Below are positions 10,262 through 18,559 of a DNA stretch of 64,000 nt, one piece after another; the first letter of the stretch is position 1; each line of letters opens with the position of its first letter. The stretch lies in assembly GCA_016342685.1 (NCBI GenBank), contig JAEINU010000010.1, forward strand, positions 53,646 to 117,645. Direction: 5' to 3'. Source of the stretch: Bacteroidales bacterium (GTDB lineage: Bacteria > Bacteroidota > Bacteroidia > Bacteroidales > UBA12077). The translations under genes were made by a program, and so were the position numbers. The notes beneath the pieces were generated by a model that saw only the letters and a program-made list of their open reading frames with translations, was not told the origin of the DNA and searched no databases.

Positions 10262-11113
10262 ATGAAAAGATTATTTAATTTATTGTTATTTCTTGTTTTT
10301 TTTCAGTTAATTAGTTTTGGGCAAAATCAACAAACAATTAAAGGGAAAAGTGAAGCAAAAAGAATAAGGTATGGTGATGAGGGTTCGTTTAAATTAAAAA
10401 GAATGGAATCTCAAATCGAGACGGGAAACTACATTTTAGTTGATCCTAATAAAAATGATGTTCTTGATAATGGAGAAGATGCAGAAATCAAATGTTTTTT
10501 AAAGAATAATTCGTTAGATGTTTTTGAAGATTTAGAATTAAGAATCTCTTCGGACTGGAGCCATAATGATATAATATTCCCATCTGTTATAAACATTAAA
10601 AAGTTAAAGCCAAATGGTATTTTTGAAGTTGTAATCCCAATAAAGAATAATAGTTCAGATTTAGAAATGAAAGAAATAATGGAATTTTCTTTTAATCTGA
10701 TCTATGATGAAATTGTAATATCTAGTAAAAATTTAAATTTAGGAATTGGTAAAAATGGGGATTCAAATTTATTAATCAAAGTGTCTTCCTCTTCATTTAT
10801 TAATAAAAGTAAAAGAACTGATGAAAGTGTAGAGGCAGTTAATTTGGTAAAGTTAAACATGGTGATAAAAAATAATGGAGAGTTTTCATTTTTTAACGTA
10901 AATGGAATAGTAAAAATATTTGACATCAAACAGAATTTATTATATGAGAATAGTTCGTTTTTTTTAGAAAAGATTAATCAGAATGAAGAAAAAGAAGTTA
11001 AGCTAAATTTTTTAGCAGGTTTTATTGAGGAAGGTAAAATTTTAATGAAAGTTGAATTTAAAGGGAATGATGACACATTTTATTTAAATAAAAAAATTGA
11101 AATTAATTTATGA
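10262..11113 (+). CDS. Exported protein of unknown function, unit 2 copy
   Basis: A 283-aa paralogue of the protein at 7627-8478, same length, with signal peptide LFNLLLFLVFFQLISFGQ. The start ATG at 10262 corresponds exactly to 7627. Protein differences are spread over both ends, but residues about 87-151 are nearly the same because the DNA block 10521-10715 is almost identical. It is intact, so it may still be functional, although the lipoprotein it is coupled to (start overlapping its stop at 11110) is broken. Confidence 0.72.
   Translation: MKRLFNLLLFLVFFQLISFGQNQQTIKGKSEAKRIRYGDEGSFKLKRMESQIETGNYILVDPNKNDVLDNGEDAEIKCFLKNNSLDVFEDLELRISSDWSHNDIIFPSVINIKKLKPNGIFEVVIPIKNNSSDLEMKEIMEFSFNLIYDEIVISSKNLNLGIGKNGDSNLLIKVSSSSFINKSKRTDESVEAVNLVKLNMVIKNNGEFSFFNVNGIVKIFDIKQNLLYENSSFFLEKINQNEEKEVKLNFLAGFIEEGKILMKVEFKGNDDTFYLNKKIEINL
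10521..10715 (+). repeat. Near-identical block, copy 2 (gene-conversion tract)
   Basis: Partner of 7886-8080; see that entry. Both edges of the near-identity are sharp. Confidence 0.85.
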
Positions 11114-11781
11114 AATGGCAATATGGTTATATTATAGCATTGGTTTTATTATTAACTTCTTGCTTAAGTGAAGAGTTAGAAAAAGAGATTCTAATAGAAA
11201 CTGGAAATACTTCTAATGTCGAAATAACAAGTGCAGTTTTGCATGGCGAAATTATTGATTATGGTGAAGGTATTGATCAGTATGGTCATTGTTGGTCTGT
11301 AAATTCTGAACCATCTCTTGAGGATGATTTTTCTGTCATAAATGAAGAAAATGATAGAGAGTATTATAGTAATGTAAGTGGTTTGTTGGGTGAAACTACT
11401 TATTACTATAGATCTTATTCTATTGATGGTAACAATATAAAATATGGAATTATAGATCAGTTTAAAACTGAGCCTTATGTATTACCAATGGTACATCTGG
11501 AAATTGAAGAAATTTTATATAAAATGATTATTGGGAATATTGATCTTTTAAGTATGGGGGGATACTATAAAGTAAGTGAAATAGGGATATGTTTGTCTAC
11601 TACAAGTGATCCAATGATTGATAATAGGATTTTTTATATTAAAAATGTTAATAGAACTGGGATTTTCAATTTTAAAATTGAAAACTTGGTCTTTGGACAA
11701 AAATATTTTATAAAATCCTACGCAATAAACGAGCAGGGAATAAAATATAGTTTTCAACAATCATTTATTATGGAATGTTAG
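11110..11781 (+). pseudogene. Truncated copy of the Fn3/LamG lipoprotein
   Basis: This 223-aa frame is the unit-2 copy of the 568-aa lipoprotein at 8475-10181. It keeps the lipoprotein signal (LLLTSC, Cys 18) and the first two Fn3-like repeats, and stops with QQSFIMEC where the intact copy reads QQTFTTK. The third repeat and nearly all of the LamG domain have been deleted, and the remains of the LamG tail follow out of frame. The short product could still be exported and lipidated, so it may not be entirely silent, but as a copy of the parent it is broken. Confidence 0.8.
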
Positions 11782-11859
11782 ATGATTTTAGAAATTACAA
11801 CCGTCTATTGCAGAAGAAGAAATACAAACACTTTACCACAAGGTGGTTGGGATGAATAA
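11762..11859 (+). pseudogene. Frameshifted LamG C-terminal tail of the unit-2 lipoprotein
   Basis: Directly after the truncation point the DNA aligns with the end of the intact lipoprotein gene (10090-10178) and with the orphan tail at 38085-38228. Reading the ELDDFRNYNRLL part, then shifting frame, gives AEEEIQTLYHK; a second one-base deletion disrupts the GGWDE end. Two single-base losses plus the upstream deletion show decay. Confidence 0.75.
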
Positions 11860-11877
11860 AAATTAAAAAGAGATAAA

Positions 11878-11908
11878 AAAGCCGATCAGATTTCTGATCG
11901 GCTTTTTG
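11878..11908 (+). terminator. Terminator at the right edge of the accessory cassette (direct-repeat copy)
   Basis: Same hairpin as 6773-6803 (stem GCCGATCAG / CTGATCGGC, then CTTTTTGC). The match continues with small differences through TTTATA to about 11919. Confidence 0.9.
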
Positions 11909-12035
11909 CATTTATACACCTGAGAATTTTGTTTGATTCTAAATTTTGGGTATCGTAAATTCTAGAAAAAATGGTTTCGCGATAAATTGAAAAGTAAATA
12001 CATTTCCGGACTGTTTATAAAAAGGAAATTTGACA

Positions 12036-13112
12036 ATGGAATATTTAAATACAGTTATAACAGGAACAGGAAGTTTTATTCCTAAACAAAAAATCGAGAA
12101 TAGGCAATATTTTAAAAATACCTTTTTCGAAAAAGATCAAACTCCTATAAAAGGAACTGGAGAAGAAATTGTTGGGAAATTTAAAGATATAACAGGAATT
12201 TCGGAACGAAGGTGGGTACAGGAGAATCAAACCGTTTCCGAAATTGCAGCTTTTGCAGCTGAAGATGCCATATCCTCTGCAAATATCGATAGAGAAACAA
12301 TAGATCATATAATTGTTGCAACAAATTTTGGCGATGTTATTCAAGGTACAATCCAAACGGATTTGTTGCCAAGCATTGCGGCAAGAGTTAAAAATAAGCT
12401 AGGAATTGTAAACTCAAACTGCGTTGCTTACGATCTTATTTTTGGCTGTCCTGGTTGGTTACAGGGATTAATACAGGCCGATTCGTTCATAAAAACTGGA
12501 TTGGCAAAACGATGTTTGGTAATTGGTGCAGAAACACTTTCTAGGGTAGTAGATGTTTATGATAGGGACACAATGATTTTTTCGGATGGTGCTGGTGCAG
12601 CAATAATTGAAGGGGTTACATCCAAGCAAAAAAAAGGAATTATTTCTTCGGCAACAGTTACAGATACTAAAGATGAAGCATATTACCTCTATCTGGGAAA
12701 GTCGAATAAACCCGATAGCGATCCGGATGTACGTTACATTAAAATGCATGGACGCAAAATTTATGAGTATTCTTTATCGAATGTTCCGAAGGCAATTAAA
12801 GCTGCAATGGATAAGTCGGAGATTCCTATTGATGAAGTTAAAAAGATTCTAATCCATCAAGCAAATGAAAAAATGGATGAGGCTATTGTGCAACGTTTTT
12901 TCAGGCAATATGGAATTCGACCCGAGATTAAAAATGTAATGCCGATGAATATTCATACTATGGGGAATAGTTCTGTAGCAACTGTTCCAACTTTATATGA
13001 TATGATTCTTAAGGGAAATCTTAAAAATCATATCATAAATAATGATGATGTAATAATTTTCGCATCGGTTGGTGCAGGAATGAGTATTAATGCAATTGTT
13101 TATAAGCAATAA
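12036..13112 (+). CDS. FabH-like 3-oxoacyl-ACP synthase III family protein
   Basis: A thiolase-fold ketosynthase of 358 aa. Counting from the ATG at 12036, the catalytic triad is visible as Cys138 (FGCPGW), His274 (IHQANEKM) and Asn311 (MGNSSVATVP), the arrangement of FabH/KAS III, which starts fatty-acid synthesis by condensing an acyl-CoA with malonyl-ACP. The substrate segment differs from typical FabH (ETLSRVVDVYDRDTMIFSDGAGA), so it may be one of the extra KAS III-like paralogues common in Bacteroidota. A TTG six bases upstream keeps the frame open, but ATG is preferred. No other lipid gene is adjacent. Confidence 0.85.
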   Translation: MEYLNTVITGTGSFIPKQKIENRQYFKNTFFEKDQTPIKGTGEEIVGKFKDITGISERRWVQENQTVSEIAAFAAEDAISSANIDRETIDHIIVATNFGDVIQGTIQTDLLPSIAARVKNKLGIVNSNCVAYDLIFGCPGWLQGLIQADSFIKTGLAKRCLVIGAETLSRVVDVYDRDTMIFSDGAGAAIIEGVTSKQKKGIISSATVTDTKDEAYYLYLGKSNKPDSDPDVRYIKMHGRKIYEYSLSNVPKAIKAAMDKSEIPIDEVKKILIHQANEKMDEAIVQRFFRQYGIRPEIKNVMPMNIHTMGNSSVATVPTLYDMILKGNLKNHIINNDDVIIFASVGAGMSINAIVYKQ

Positions 13113-13139
13113 GACCGAAGAATAATAAGAGGTAGCTGT

Positions 13140-13200
13140 TGTTAAGCGATCAACAAACTCAGTGTGCTAATCTCAAATTATCATCCTGAGCTTGTTGACG
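13140..13200. repeat. Degenerate REP-like inverted doublet
   Basis: The 94-bp gap between the convergent ketosynthase and ROK genes holds two inverted half-sites (CAACAAACTCAGTGTG and CCTGAGCTTGTTGAC) that are degenerate forms of the CTTCGACAAGCTCAG motif seen at 33833, 38290 and 39792. It could form a long hairpin between the convergent genes. Confidence 0.6.
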
Positions 13201-13206
13201 GATTTT

Positions 13207-14157
13207 TCAATGATCCCAAACCAATGCTGCTGCACCTATTATAGCAGCATCATTTTCTGGAAGTCCTGATTTTCTTAATTCTACTTTATTTTTGAAAATA
13301 TTAAGTAAATATTTTTCCATGTATTTTTTTGTTGGTCTAAAAATTAAATCACCAGCATTAGCAAGTCCTCCAAATAGAAAAATAGCTTCAGGACTTGTAA
13401 TTGCAATTGCATTGGCCAGGGAAAAACCAAGAACATAACCAGTGTAATCAAAAACCTTTAAAGCAATTTTATCTTTTTGTAATGCGGCATTGTATATGTC
13501 TTTACTTGATAGTTTATCAAGATCAGCATTGTGTAAAAGGCTTTTTTCATTAAACTTAGTGAGAAACTCTTTCGCTGTTCGAACAATTCCTGTTGCAGAG
13601 GCATAGGTTTCTACACATCCACATCTGCCACAATTACATTGTCGACCATTAGGGTCAAAAATGGTGTGTCCAAGTTCGCCGGCAAATCCATCATAACCAA
13701 GAATTAATTCTCCATTAGCAACAAATCCACTTCCTACGCCTGTTCCTAATGTTATCATAACAAAGTTTTTTAGATCTTTGGCATCTCCATATACCATTTC
13801 TCCTATTGCAGCAGCATTAGCATCATTTGTAAGAAATGATTTATAGCCTGTTGATTCATGAAACATGGAGGCAAGCGGAATGAATCCATTCCATTCCAAA
13901 TTGGGTGCAAATTCTATAGCCCCAGTATAAAAATTTCCGTTTGGAGCACCAATTCCAATGCCACTTATTTCGTAGGACGAATTTAAATTTGAAACCGAAT
14001 TTGCGATTTCTTTACTTGTAAAGTCAACAAAGGATTTGGCTGTTTTAAAATTCTTAATAGGATAGGATTTTTTATTTAAAACTTTTCCTTCTGTTGATAC
14101 AAATCCAAATGAAGCATTTGTTCCTCCGATATCTATTCCAATTGCTAGTTTTTTCAT
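13207..14157 (-). CDS. ROK family sugar kinase (glucokinase/mannokinase-like)
   Basis: A 316-aa ROK kinase that would phosphorylate an imported hexose. It has the ATP-binding motif GIDIGGTNASFGFV near the N-terminus, the sugar-contact and catalytic segment FLTNDANAAAIGE, the glycine loop MITLGTGVGSG, and the ROK zinc signature CNCGRCGCVETYAS after the GELGHTIF motif. It lacks an N-terminal HTH, so it is an enzyme and not a repressor. It is the last gene of a four-gene minus-strand operon with the FHS permease and two mannosidases, which points to mannose or glucose as substrate. Confidence 0.88.
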   Translation of the reverse strand: MKKLAIGIDIGGTNASFGFVSTEGKVLNKKSYPIKNFKTAKSFVDFTSKEIANSVSNLNSSYEISGIGIGAPNGNFYTGAIEFAPNLEWNGFIPLASMFHESTGYKSFLTNDANAAAIGEMVYGDAKDLKNFVMITLGTGVGSGFVANGELILGYDGFAGELGHTIFDPNGRQCNCGRCGCVETYASATGIVRTAKEFLTKFNEKSLLHNADLDKLSSKDIYNAALQKDKIALKVFDYTGYVLGFSLANAIAITSPEAIFLFGGLANAGDLIFRPTKKYMEKYLLNIFKNKVELRKSGLPENDAAIIGAAALVWDH

Positions 14158-14163
14158 TTTAAA

Positions 14164-15600
14164 TTAGTTAGAGTTCTTTACAATATGTCCTTTCCATCCA
14201 TAATACATAAGGTATGCATAGCAAATTATTGGAATAAAAAATGAAAAATGGTATCCTTTAAAAGCCTCTGCAACTGAGCCTTGAAGTAAGGGAATGATAG
14301 CTCCTCCAAGAATCATCATAACTAATAAGGATGATCCTTGAGCCGTATTTTCTTTTAAATCTTTAATAGCCAAAGTAAAAATATTCGACCACATGATTGA
14401 ATTAAACAAGCCGATTCCAATTACTGTCCAAATTGCAATAATTCCATTTGTTAAAAGAGTGGTTGTTAACAGTCCAATAACGATAAAGGCAAAAATAGCT
14501 AATGTTCTTCCAGGTAATGATTTACCAAAAATAAATCCAATATAATTTATGAATAAGAATATAATAAATGGCGTAACTCTCTTAAATTCAAATGATGATC
14601 CACTTTCAAGATAAATAATTCCATATATTAGTAGAAATGTTAATGCAGATGTCATTATCATTAGTGATGCTTTCTTGATTTGACCAAGTTTGCTTAATGA
14701 AATAGCTCCTAAAAATCTACCAATCATTGCTCCACCCCAATAAAATGCAAGAAAGTTTTTTGCCTCCATCTCGGGGAATCCAACAAGTTCTCCAGCATAA
14801 TTTATAAATGAACTTCCGATGCTAACTTCGGCTCCAACATACATAAAAATTGCTATGCCTCCTAAAACTAAGTGTGAATGCTTAAGAGCGCCAGCACCTT
14901 TCTTCATGCTTGATGAGTTGGTGAAATTAGGTAGTTTAGTATATCTTATTACGATGGCTAAAATAATAAAGAGTGCAGCAAATATAATATACGGAAGCTG
15001 CACGCCCAAAGCTGATAGCTGATCTCCCGAATCGGTTAATATTGCTTTTCCATTGCTGTTAAATAATGGTTCGCCTAATTTAGCAAAATAATGAAATACA
15101 AAATATCCTCCCAGAATTGGAGCAAGTGTTGTTCCTAATGAGTTAAAAGCCTGCGATAAATTTAATCGACTCGAAGCGGTTTCCGGTGGACCTAATAAGG
15201 CAACATATGGATTTGCTGCAATTTGTAATAAGGTAAAGCCCAAGGCTAATATAAATAATGCCGCAAGGAATAAACCGAAAACCTTAAAATGGGCTGCAGG
15301 ATAAAATAATAAACTGGCAAATGCCGAAATTAATAATCCGATAATAATTCCGTTTTTGTAACCGATTTTCGATATTGGATCTCCTTTTCTTGCTGATATT
15401 ATAAAATATATTAACGAGCCAACAAAATATGCAGTGAAAAATGCGAATTGAATCATCATGGATTGCGGACGATTTAGTTCAAACATTTTCTTTAAAAAAG
15501 GAATTAAAATATCGTTCATGCAGGTAATGAATCCCCACATGAAAAACAAGCTGGTTAAAACAATTAATGCACTTGTGTAGTTTTGTTTTTGAGTTGTCAT
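14164..15600 (-). CDS. FHS-family sugar:H+ symporter (GlcP/FucP-like)
   Basis: A 478-aa, twelve-segment MFS permease of the fucose/glucose/galactose (FHS) group. The N-terminal LTSLFFMWGFITCMNDILIPFLK segment and ANPYVALLGPPETASSRLNLSQAFNSLGTTLAPILGGYF are characteristic of that group. It sits in the inner membrane and would bring free hexose from the periplasm into the cell. It lies 6 bp from its operon neighbours on both sides; the two glycosidases upstream supply mannose and the kinase downstream traps it. Confidence 0.9.
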   Translation of the reverse strand: MTTQKQNYTSALIVLTSLFFMWGFITCMNDILIPFLKKMFELNRPQSMMIQFAFFTAYFVGSLIYFIISARKGDPISKIGYKNGIIIGLLISAFASLLFYPAAHFKVFGLFLAALFILALGFTLLQIAANPYVALLGPPETASSRLNLSQAFNSLGTTLAPILGGYFVFHYFAKLGEPLFNSNGKAILTDSGDQLSALGVQLPYIIFAALFIILAIVIRYTKLPNFTNSSSMKKGAGALKHSHLVLGGIAIFMYVGAEVSIGSSFINYAGELVGFPEMEAKNFLAFYWGGAMIGRFLGAISLSKLGQIKKASLMIMTSALTFLLIYGIIYLESGSSFEFKRVTPFIIFLFINYIGFIFGKSLPGRTLAIFAFIVIGLLTTTLLTNGIIAIWTVIGIGLFNSIMWSNIFTLAIKDLKENTAQGSSLLVMMILGGAIIPLLQGSVAEAFKGYHFSFFIPIICYAYLMYYGWKGHIVKNSN

Positions 15601-15606
15601 CTTATA

Positions 15607-18549
15607 TTATTTTATTGTTATTTCATCTGCAAAAATATGCAATTCATGTCCGCGGCCTTTATGCCATTCGGGGCACATAATTCCACTTTTGCCTAAAACT
15701 TTAATGTATCTTGTTTCTTTAGGATAAACTTTTAATGTAAAGGCTGATATGGTTGATTCCCACTGATCTTCAGGTGTTGTATTTCTCACTTTTCCAATAG
15801 AAACAAAGTTTTCTCCATCGTTTGAAATGAAGTATTCAACATATTCGGGCATAAAAATCCATGAATTAATGTCTTGTAAGAAATTGATTGATAAATAACT
15901 TACGGTAGTTGATTTTCCTAAATCAACGATGGCATTTAAATCATAGCCATTGTATCCTTGCCACGATCCGGTGCGGAAATCATTTTCACCATAAACACCA
16001 TCAATTAGTGCAGAATCGCCACCTGCTGTATATTGTCTATGAGGTCGAGTGTTGATCTGTATGCTTCGTCCTTCGGGGAATTTAATTAGACTTAATTCGG
16101 TAATAGCAGTTTTTTTGCCATCTAATTCTGCAAAATATTTTATGGTTGAGGTTTTTGTAATTGATATTGGCTTTTTGTACAATCCTGAATTTTCTGTTGG
16201 CTCATTTCCATCAATAGTAAAATAAATCTTTGCATCATTAAATTGATGATATAATTCGATGTCAATGGTGCCAGTAAAACTTCTTTTGGATGCATTCGAA
16301 TATGGAATAGGCAAAATTGGATTATCATTTATTTCTGCGATTGGGATATTTTCTTCTTGTGTTCCCCATTCCTTATTTGGTGTATTGCCCATTTCAAAAA
16401 TCATATCGCCACCACTCATAATCGTTTTGTGTTCGATAAATGATTTATTATAAACAACACCGTTAAGAGTTGCCGATTGAATATATTTATTCTCGTTCGT
16501 TAGGTTTTTGGTTTTTATAACAAATAATTTACCATTCTCCAGATTTATTGTTGCTTCTTTCAGAATAGGACTTCCTATAACATAGATATTTGATGCAGGT
16601 GTTACAGGGTAAAATCCCATCGCACTTAAAACATACCAGGCCGACATTTGACCGCAATCTTCATTTCCAATATAGCCATCCGGATTTGTGGAGTACATCT
16701 CGTTAAGAATTTGGCTTGTCATTTCTTGTGTTTTCCATGTTTTATTTACAAAACTGTATAAATAAGCCATGTGATGACTTGGTTCGTTGCCATGAGCATA
16801 CTGCCCAATTAAACCAGTAATATCAGATTGATGTCTGCCGCTGGTTTCTTCTTCGGTGGAGAATAGCTCGTCAAGTTTATTCGAGAAATTTTCTTTTCCA
16901 CCCATTAAGCTTATTAATCCAGTAATATCCTGTGGTGCGTAAAACGAATATTGCCATGAATTGGCTTCTGTAAAATTAAAGTCAACTTCGGTTGGGTCAA
17001 ATGGATGCTTCCAAGCTCCATATGCTTTTGGTCGCATAAATCCTGTTTGTGGATCGTATACGTTTTTATACGACTGTGCTCTACGAATATAATAATTGTA
17101 ATCTTCAGTGTAATTTAAATCTTTAGCCATTTCTGCAATGCACCAATCGTCGTAAGCATATTCCAAAGTTTTAGAAACAGATTCCGACTCATTGTGTGCA
17201 GGAACATAGCCGTAATTTTTATAAGCCTCTAAACCTAAATGATCTTGCATGGCACTATGTTTCATGGCTTCGTATGCTTTTTCTATATCGTAATTTCGTA
17301 TTCCTTTGGCATAGGCATCGGCAATAACAGGAATAGAGTGATAGCCAATCATACATCCCGTATAATTCCCGGCAAGTTCCCAAACAGGTAACTGCCCACC
17401 ATTAATGTATTGATTAATAAATGTTTTAATAAAATCAGAAGTTCTTTCCTGATCTATAATTGTATAGAGTGGGTGAGTTGCTCTATAGGTATCCCATAAA
17501 GAAAAAATAGTGTAGTTTGTGAAATCGTTTGCCTGATGAACTTTAAGATCTGTTCCTCGATATTTGCCATCTACATCCATAAAAGTATTTGGAGCAATCA
17601 TTGTGTGATACAAGGCAGAATAAAAAATTACTTTATTTTCCTTGTCTGATTTTATATTAATCTTACTTAATTCTGTATTCCACTTTTGTTGTGCTTCGTT
17701 TTTAACCTTTTCAAAATCCCAATGAGGAATTTCTTCGTTCAAATTTTTTCGTGCACCTTCTTCGCTTACGGAGGATATACCAACTTTTATCATTAAGTTA
17801 TTTTCGGAGAGTTTACCAAAATCTAATGCTGCCTTTGTATTTTTTCCACTGGCATTAGTTAAGTTCTTATTTATAGTATCGTTAATTGCAAGATTTAAAT
17901 GTTTTATTGGTTGATTAAATCGAGCAACAAAGTAAATGTATTGATCTTTTGCCCACGATTGAGATCTTCGCATTCCTTCAATTTCGTATTCGCTAATTTG
18001 TTTCAGGCTTGATTCCAATACTTCGTCGCGATGGGTTAAATCAATAGTTACAAACGCATTTTTGTTTTTCGGGAATGTATATTTGTGAAATCCAACTCTA
18101 TTTGTACTTGTTAGTTTTACATTAATACCATAATCATCAAGAGTAACAGAATAAAAACCAGGAGATGTTTTTTCCGTTTCTTTATTAAATCTTGAACCAT
18201 AACCATTTTCGATGTTTTCTTTGTATCCATTCTTAAGATAAAAATTTTCTGCAGTTGGCATGAATAAAATATCACAATAATCAGCAACTCCAGTTCCGCT
18301 TAAATGAGTATGTGAAAATCCATAAATTATTGAATCTGAATAATGATATCCAGAACAACCATCCCAACCTTCAAGTCTGGTATCCGGGCTAAGTTGTACC
18401 ATTCCAAAAGGAACTGTTGCTCCTGGAAATGTGTGTCCGTGTCCGCCGGTTCCGATAAATGGATCGACAAAATCTGTTGGCTTATTCGAAAATTGACATG
18501 CACTAAGTAAAATAAATGATAAATAAATAATAAGGTTCATTTTTTTCAT
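15607..18549 (-). CDS. GH92 family alpha-mannosidase, lipoprotein
   Basis: A 980-aa surface or periplasmic exo-alpha-mannosidase of glycoside hydrolase family 92, calcium-dependent enzymes that trim mannose from high-mannose N-glycans. The N-terminus is a lipoprotein signal ending LLSACQ. Family blocks include DFVDPFIGTGGHGHTFPGATVPFGMVQLSPD, GYHYSD, GFSHTHLSGTG, FSLWDTYRATHPLYT, and NEDCGQMSAWYVLSAMGFYPV. Beyond the usual roughly 740-aa catalytic part there is a chitobiase-type C-terminal module (about 770-840, FTIDGNEPTENSG) and a discoidin-like F5/8 domain (about 850-980) probably used for glycan binding. Second gene of the mannoside operon. Confidence 0.95.
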   Translation of the reverse strand: MKKMNLIIYLSFILLSACQFSNKPTDFVDPFIGTGGHGHTFPGATVPFGMVQLSPDTRLEGWDGCSGYHYSDSIIYGFSHTHLSGTGVADYCDILFMPTAENFYLKNGYKENIENGYGSRFNKETEKTSPGFYSVTLDDYGINVKLTSTNRVGFHKYTFPKNKNAFVTIDLTHRDEVLESSLKQISEYEIEGMRRSQSWAKDQYIYFVARFNQPIKHLNLAINDTINKNLTNASGKNTKAALDFGKLSENNLMIKVGISSVSEEGARKNLNEEIPHWDFEKVKNEAQQKWNTELSKINIKSDKENKVIFYSALYHTMIAPNTFMDVDGKYRGTDLKVHQANDFTNYTIFSLWDTYRATHPLYTIIDQERTSDFIKTFINQYINGGQLPVWELAGNYTGCMIGYHSIPVIADAYAKGIRNYDIEKAYEAMKHSAMQDHLGLEAYKNYGYVPAHNESESVSKTLEYAYDDWCIAEMAKDLNYTEDYNYYIRRAQSYKNVYDPQTGFMRPKAYGAWKHPFDPTEVDFNFTEANSWQYSFYAPQDITGLISLMGGKENFSNKLDELFSTEEETSGRHQSDITGLIGQYAHGNEPSHHMAYLYSFVNKTWKTQEMTSQILNEMYSTNPDGYIGNEDCGQMSAWYVLSAMGFYPVTPASNIYVIGSPILKEATINLENGKLFVIKTKNLTNENKYIQSATLNGVVYNKSFIEHKTIMSGGDMIFEMGNTPNKEWGTQEENIPIAEINDNPILPIPYSNASKRSFTGTIDIELYHQFNDAKIYFTIDGNEPTENSGLYKKPISITKTSTIKYFAELDGKKTAITELSLIKFPEGRSIQINTRPHRQYTAGGDSALIDGVYGENDFRTGSWQGYNGYDLNAIVDLGKSTTVSYLSINFLQDINSWIFMPEYVEYFISNDGENFVSIGKVRNTTPEDQWESTISAFTLKVYPKETRYIKVLGKSGIMCPEWHKGRGHELHIFADEITIK

Positions 18550-18559
18550 ATCTCAGGGC

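Noticed and set aside
12045..12356. Minus-strand cysteine-rich frames within the FabH-like gene
   Set aside because: They are antisense shadows of a gene with an intact catalytic triad; the cysteines come from GCA/ACA codons on the other strand.
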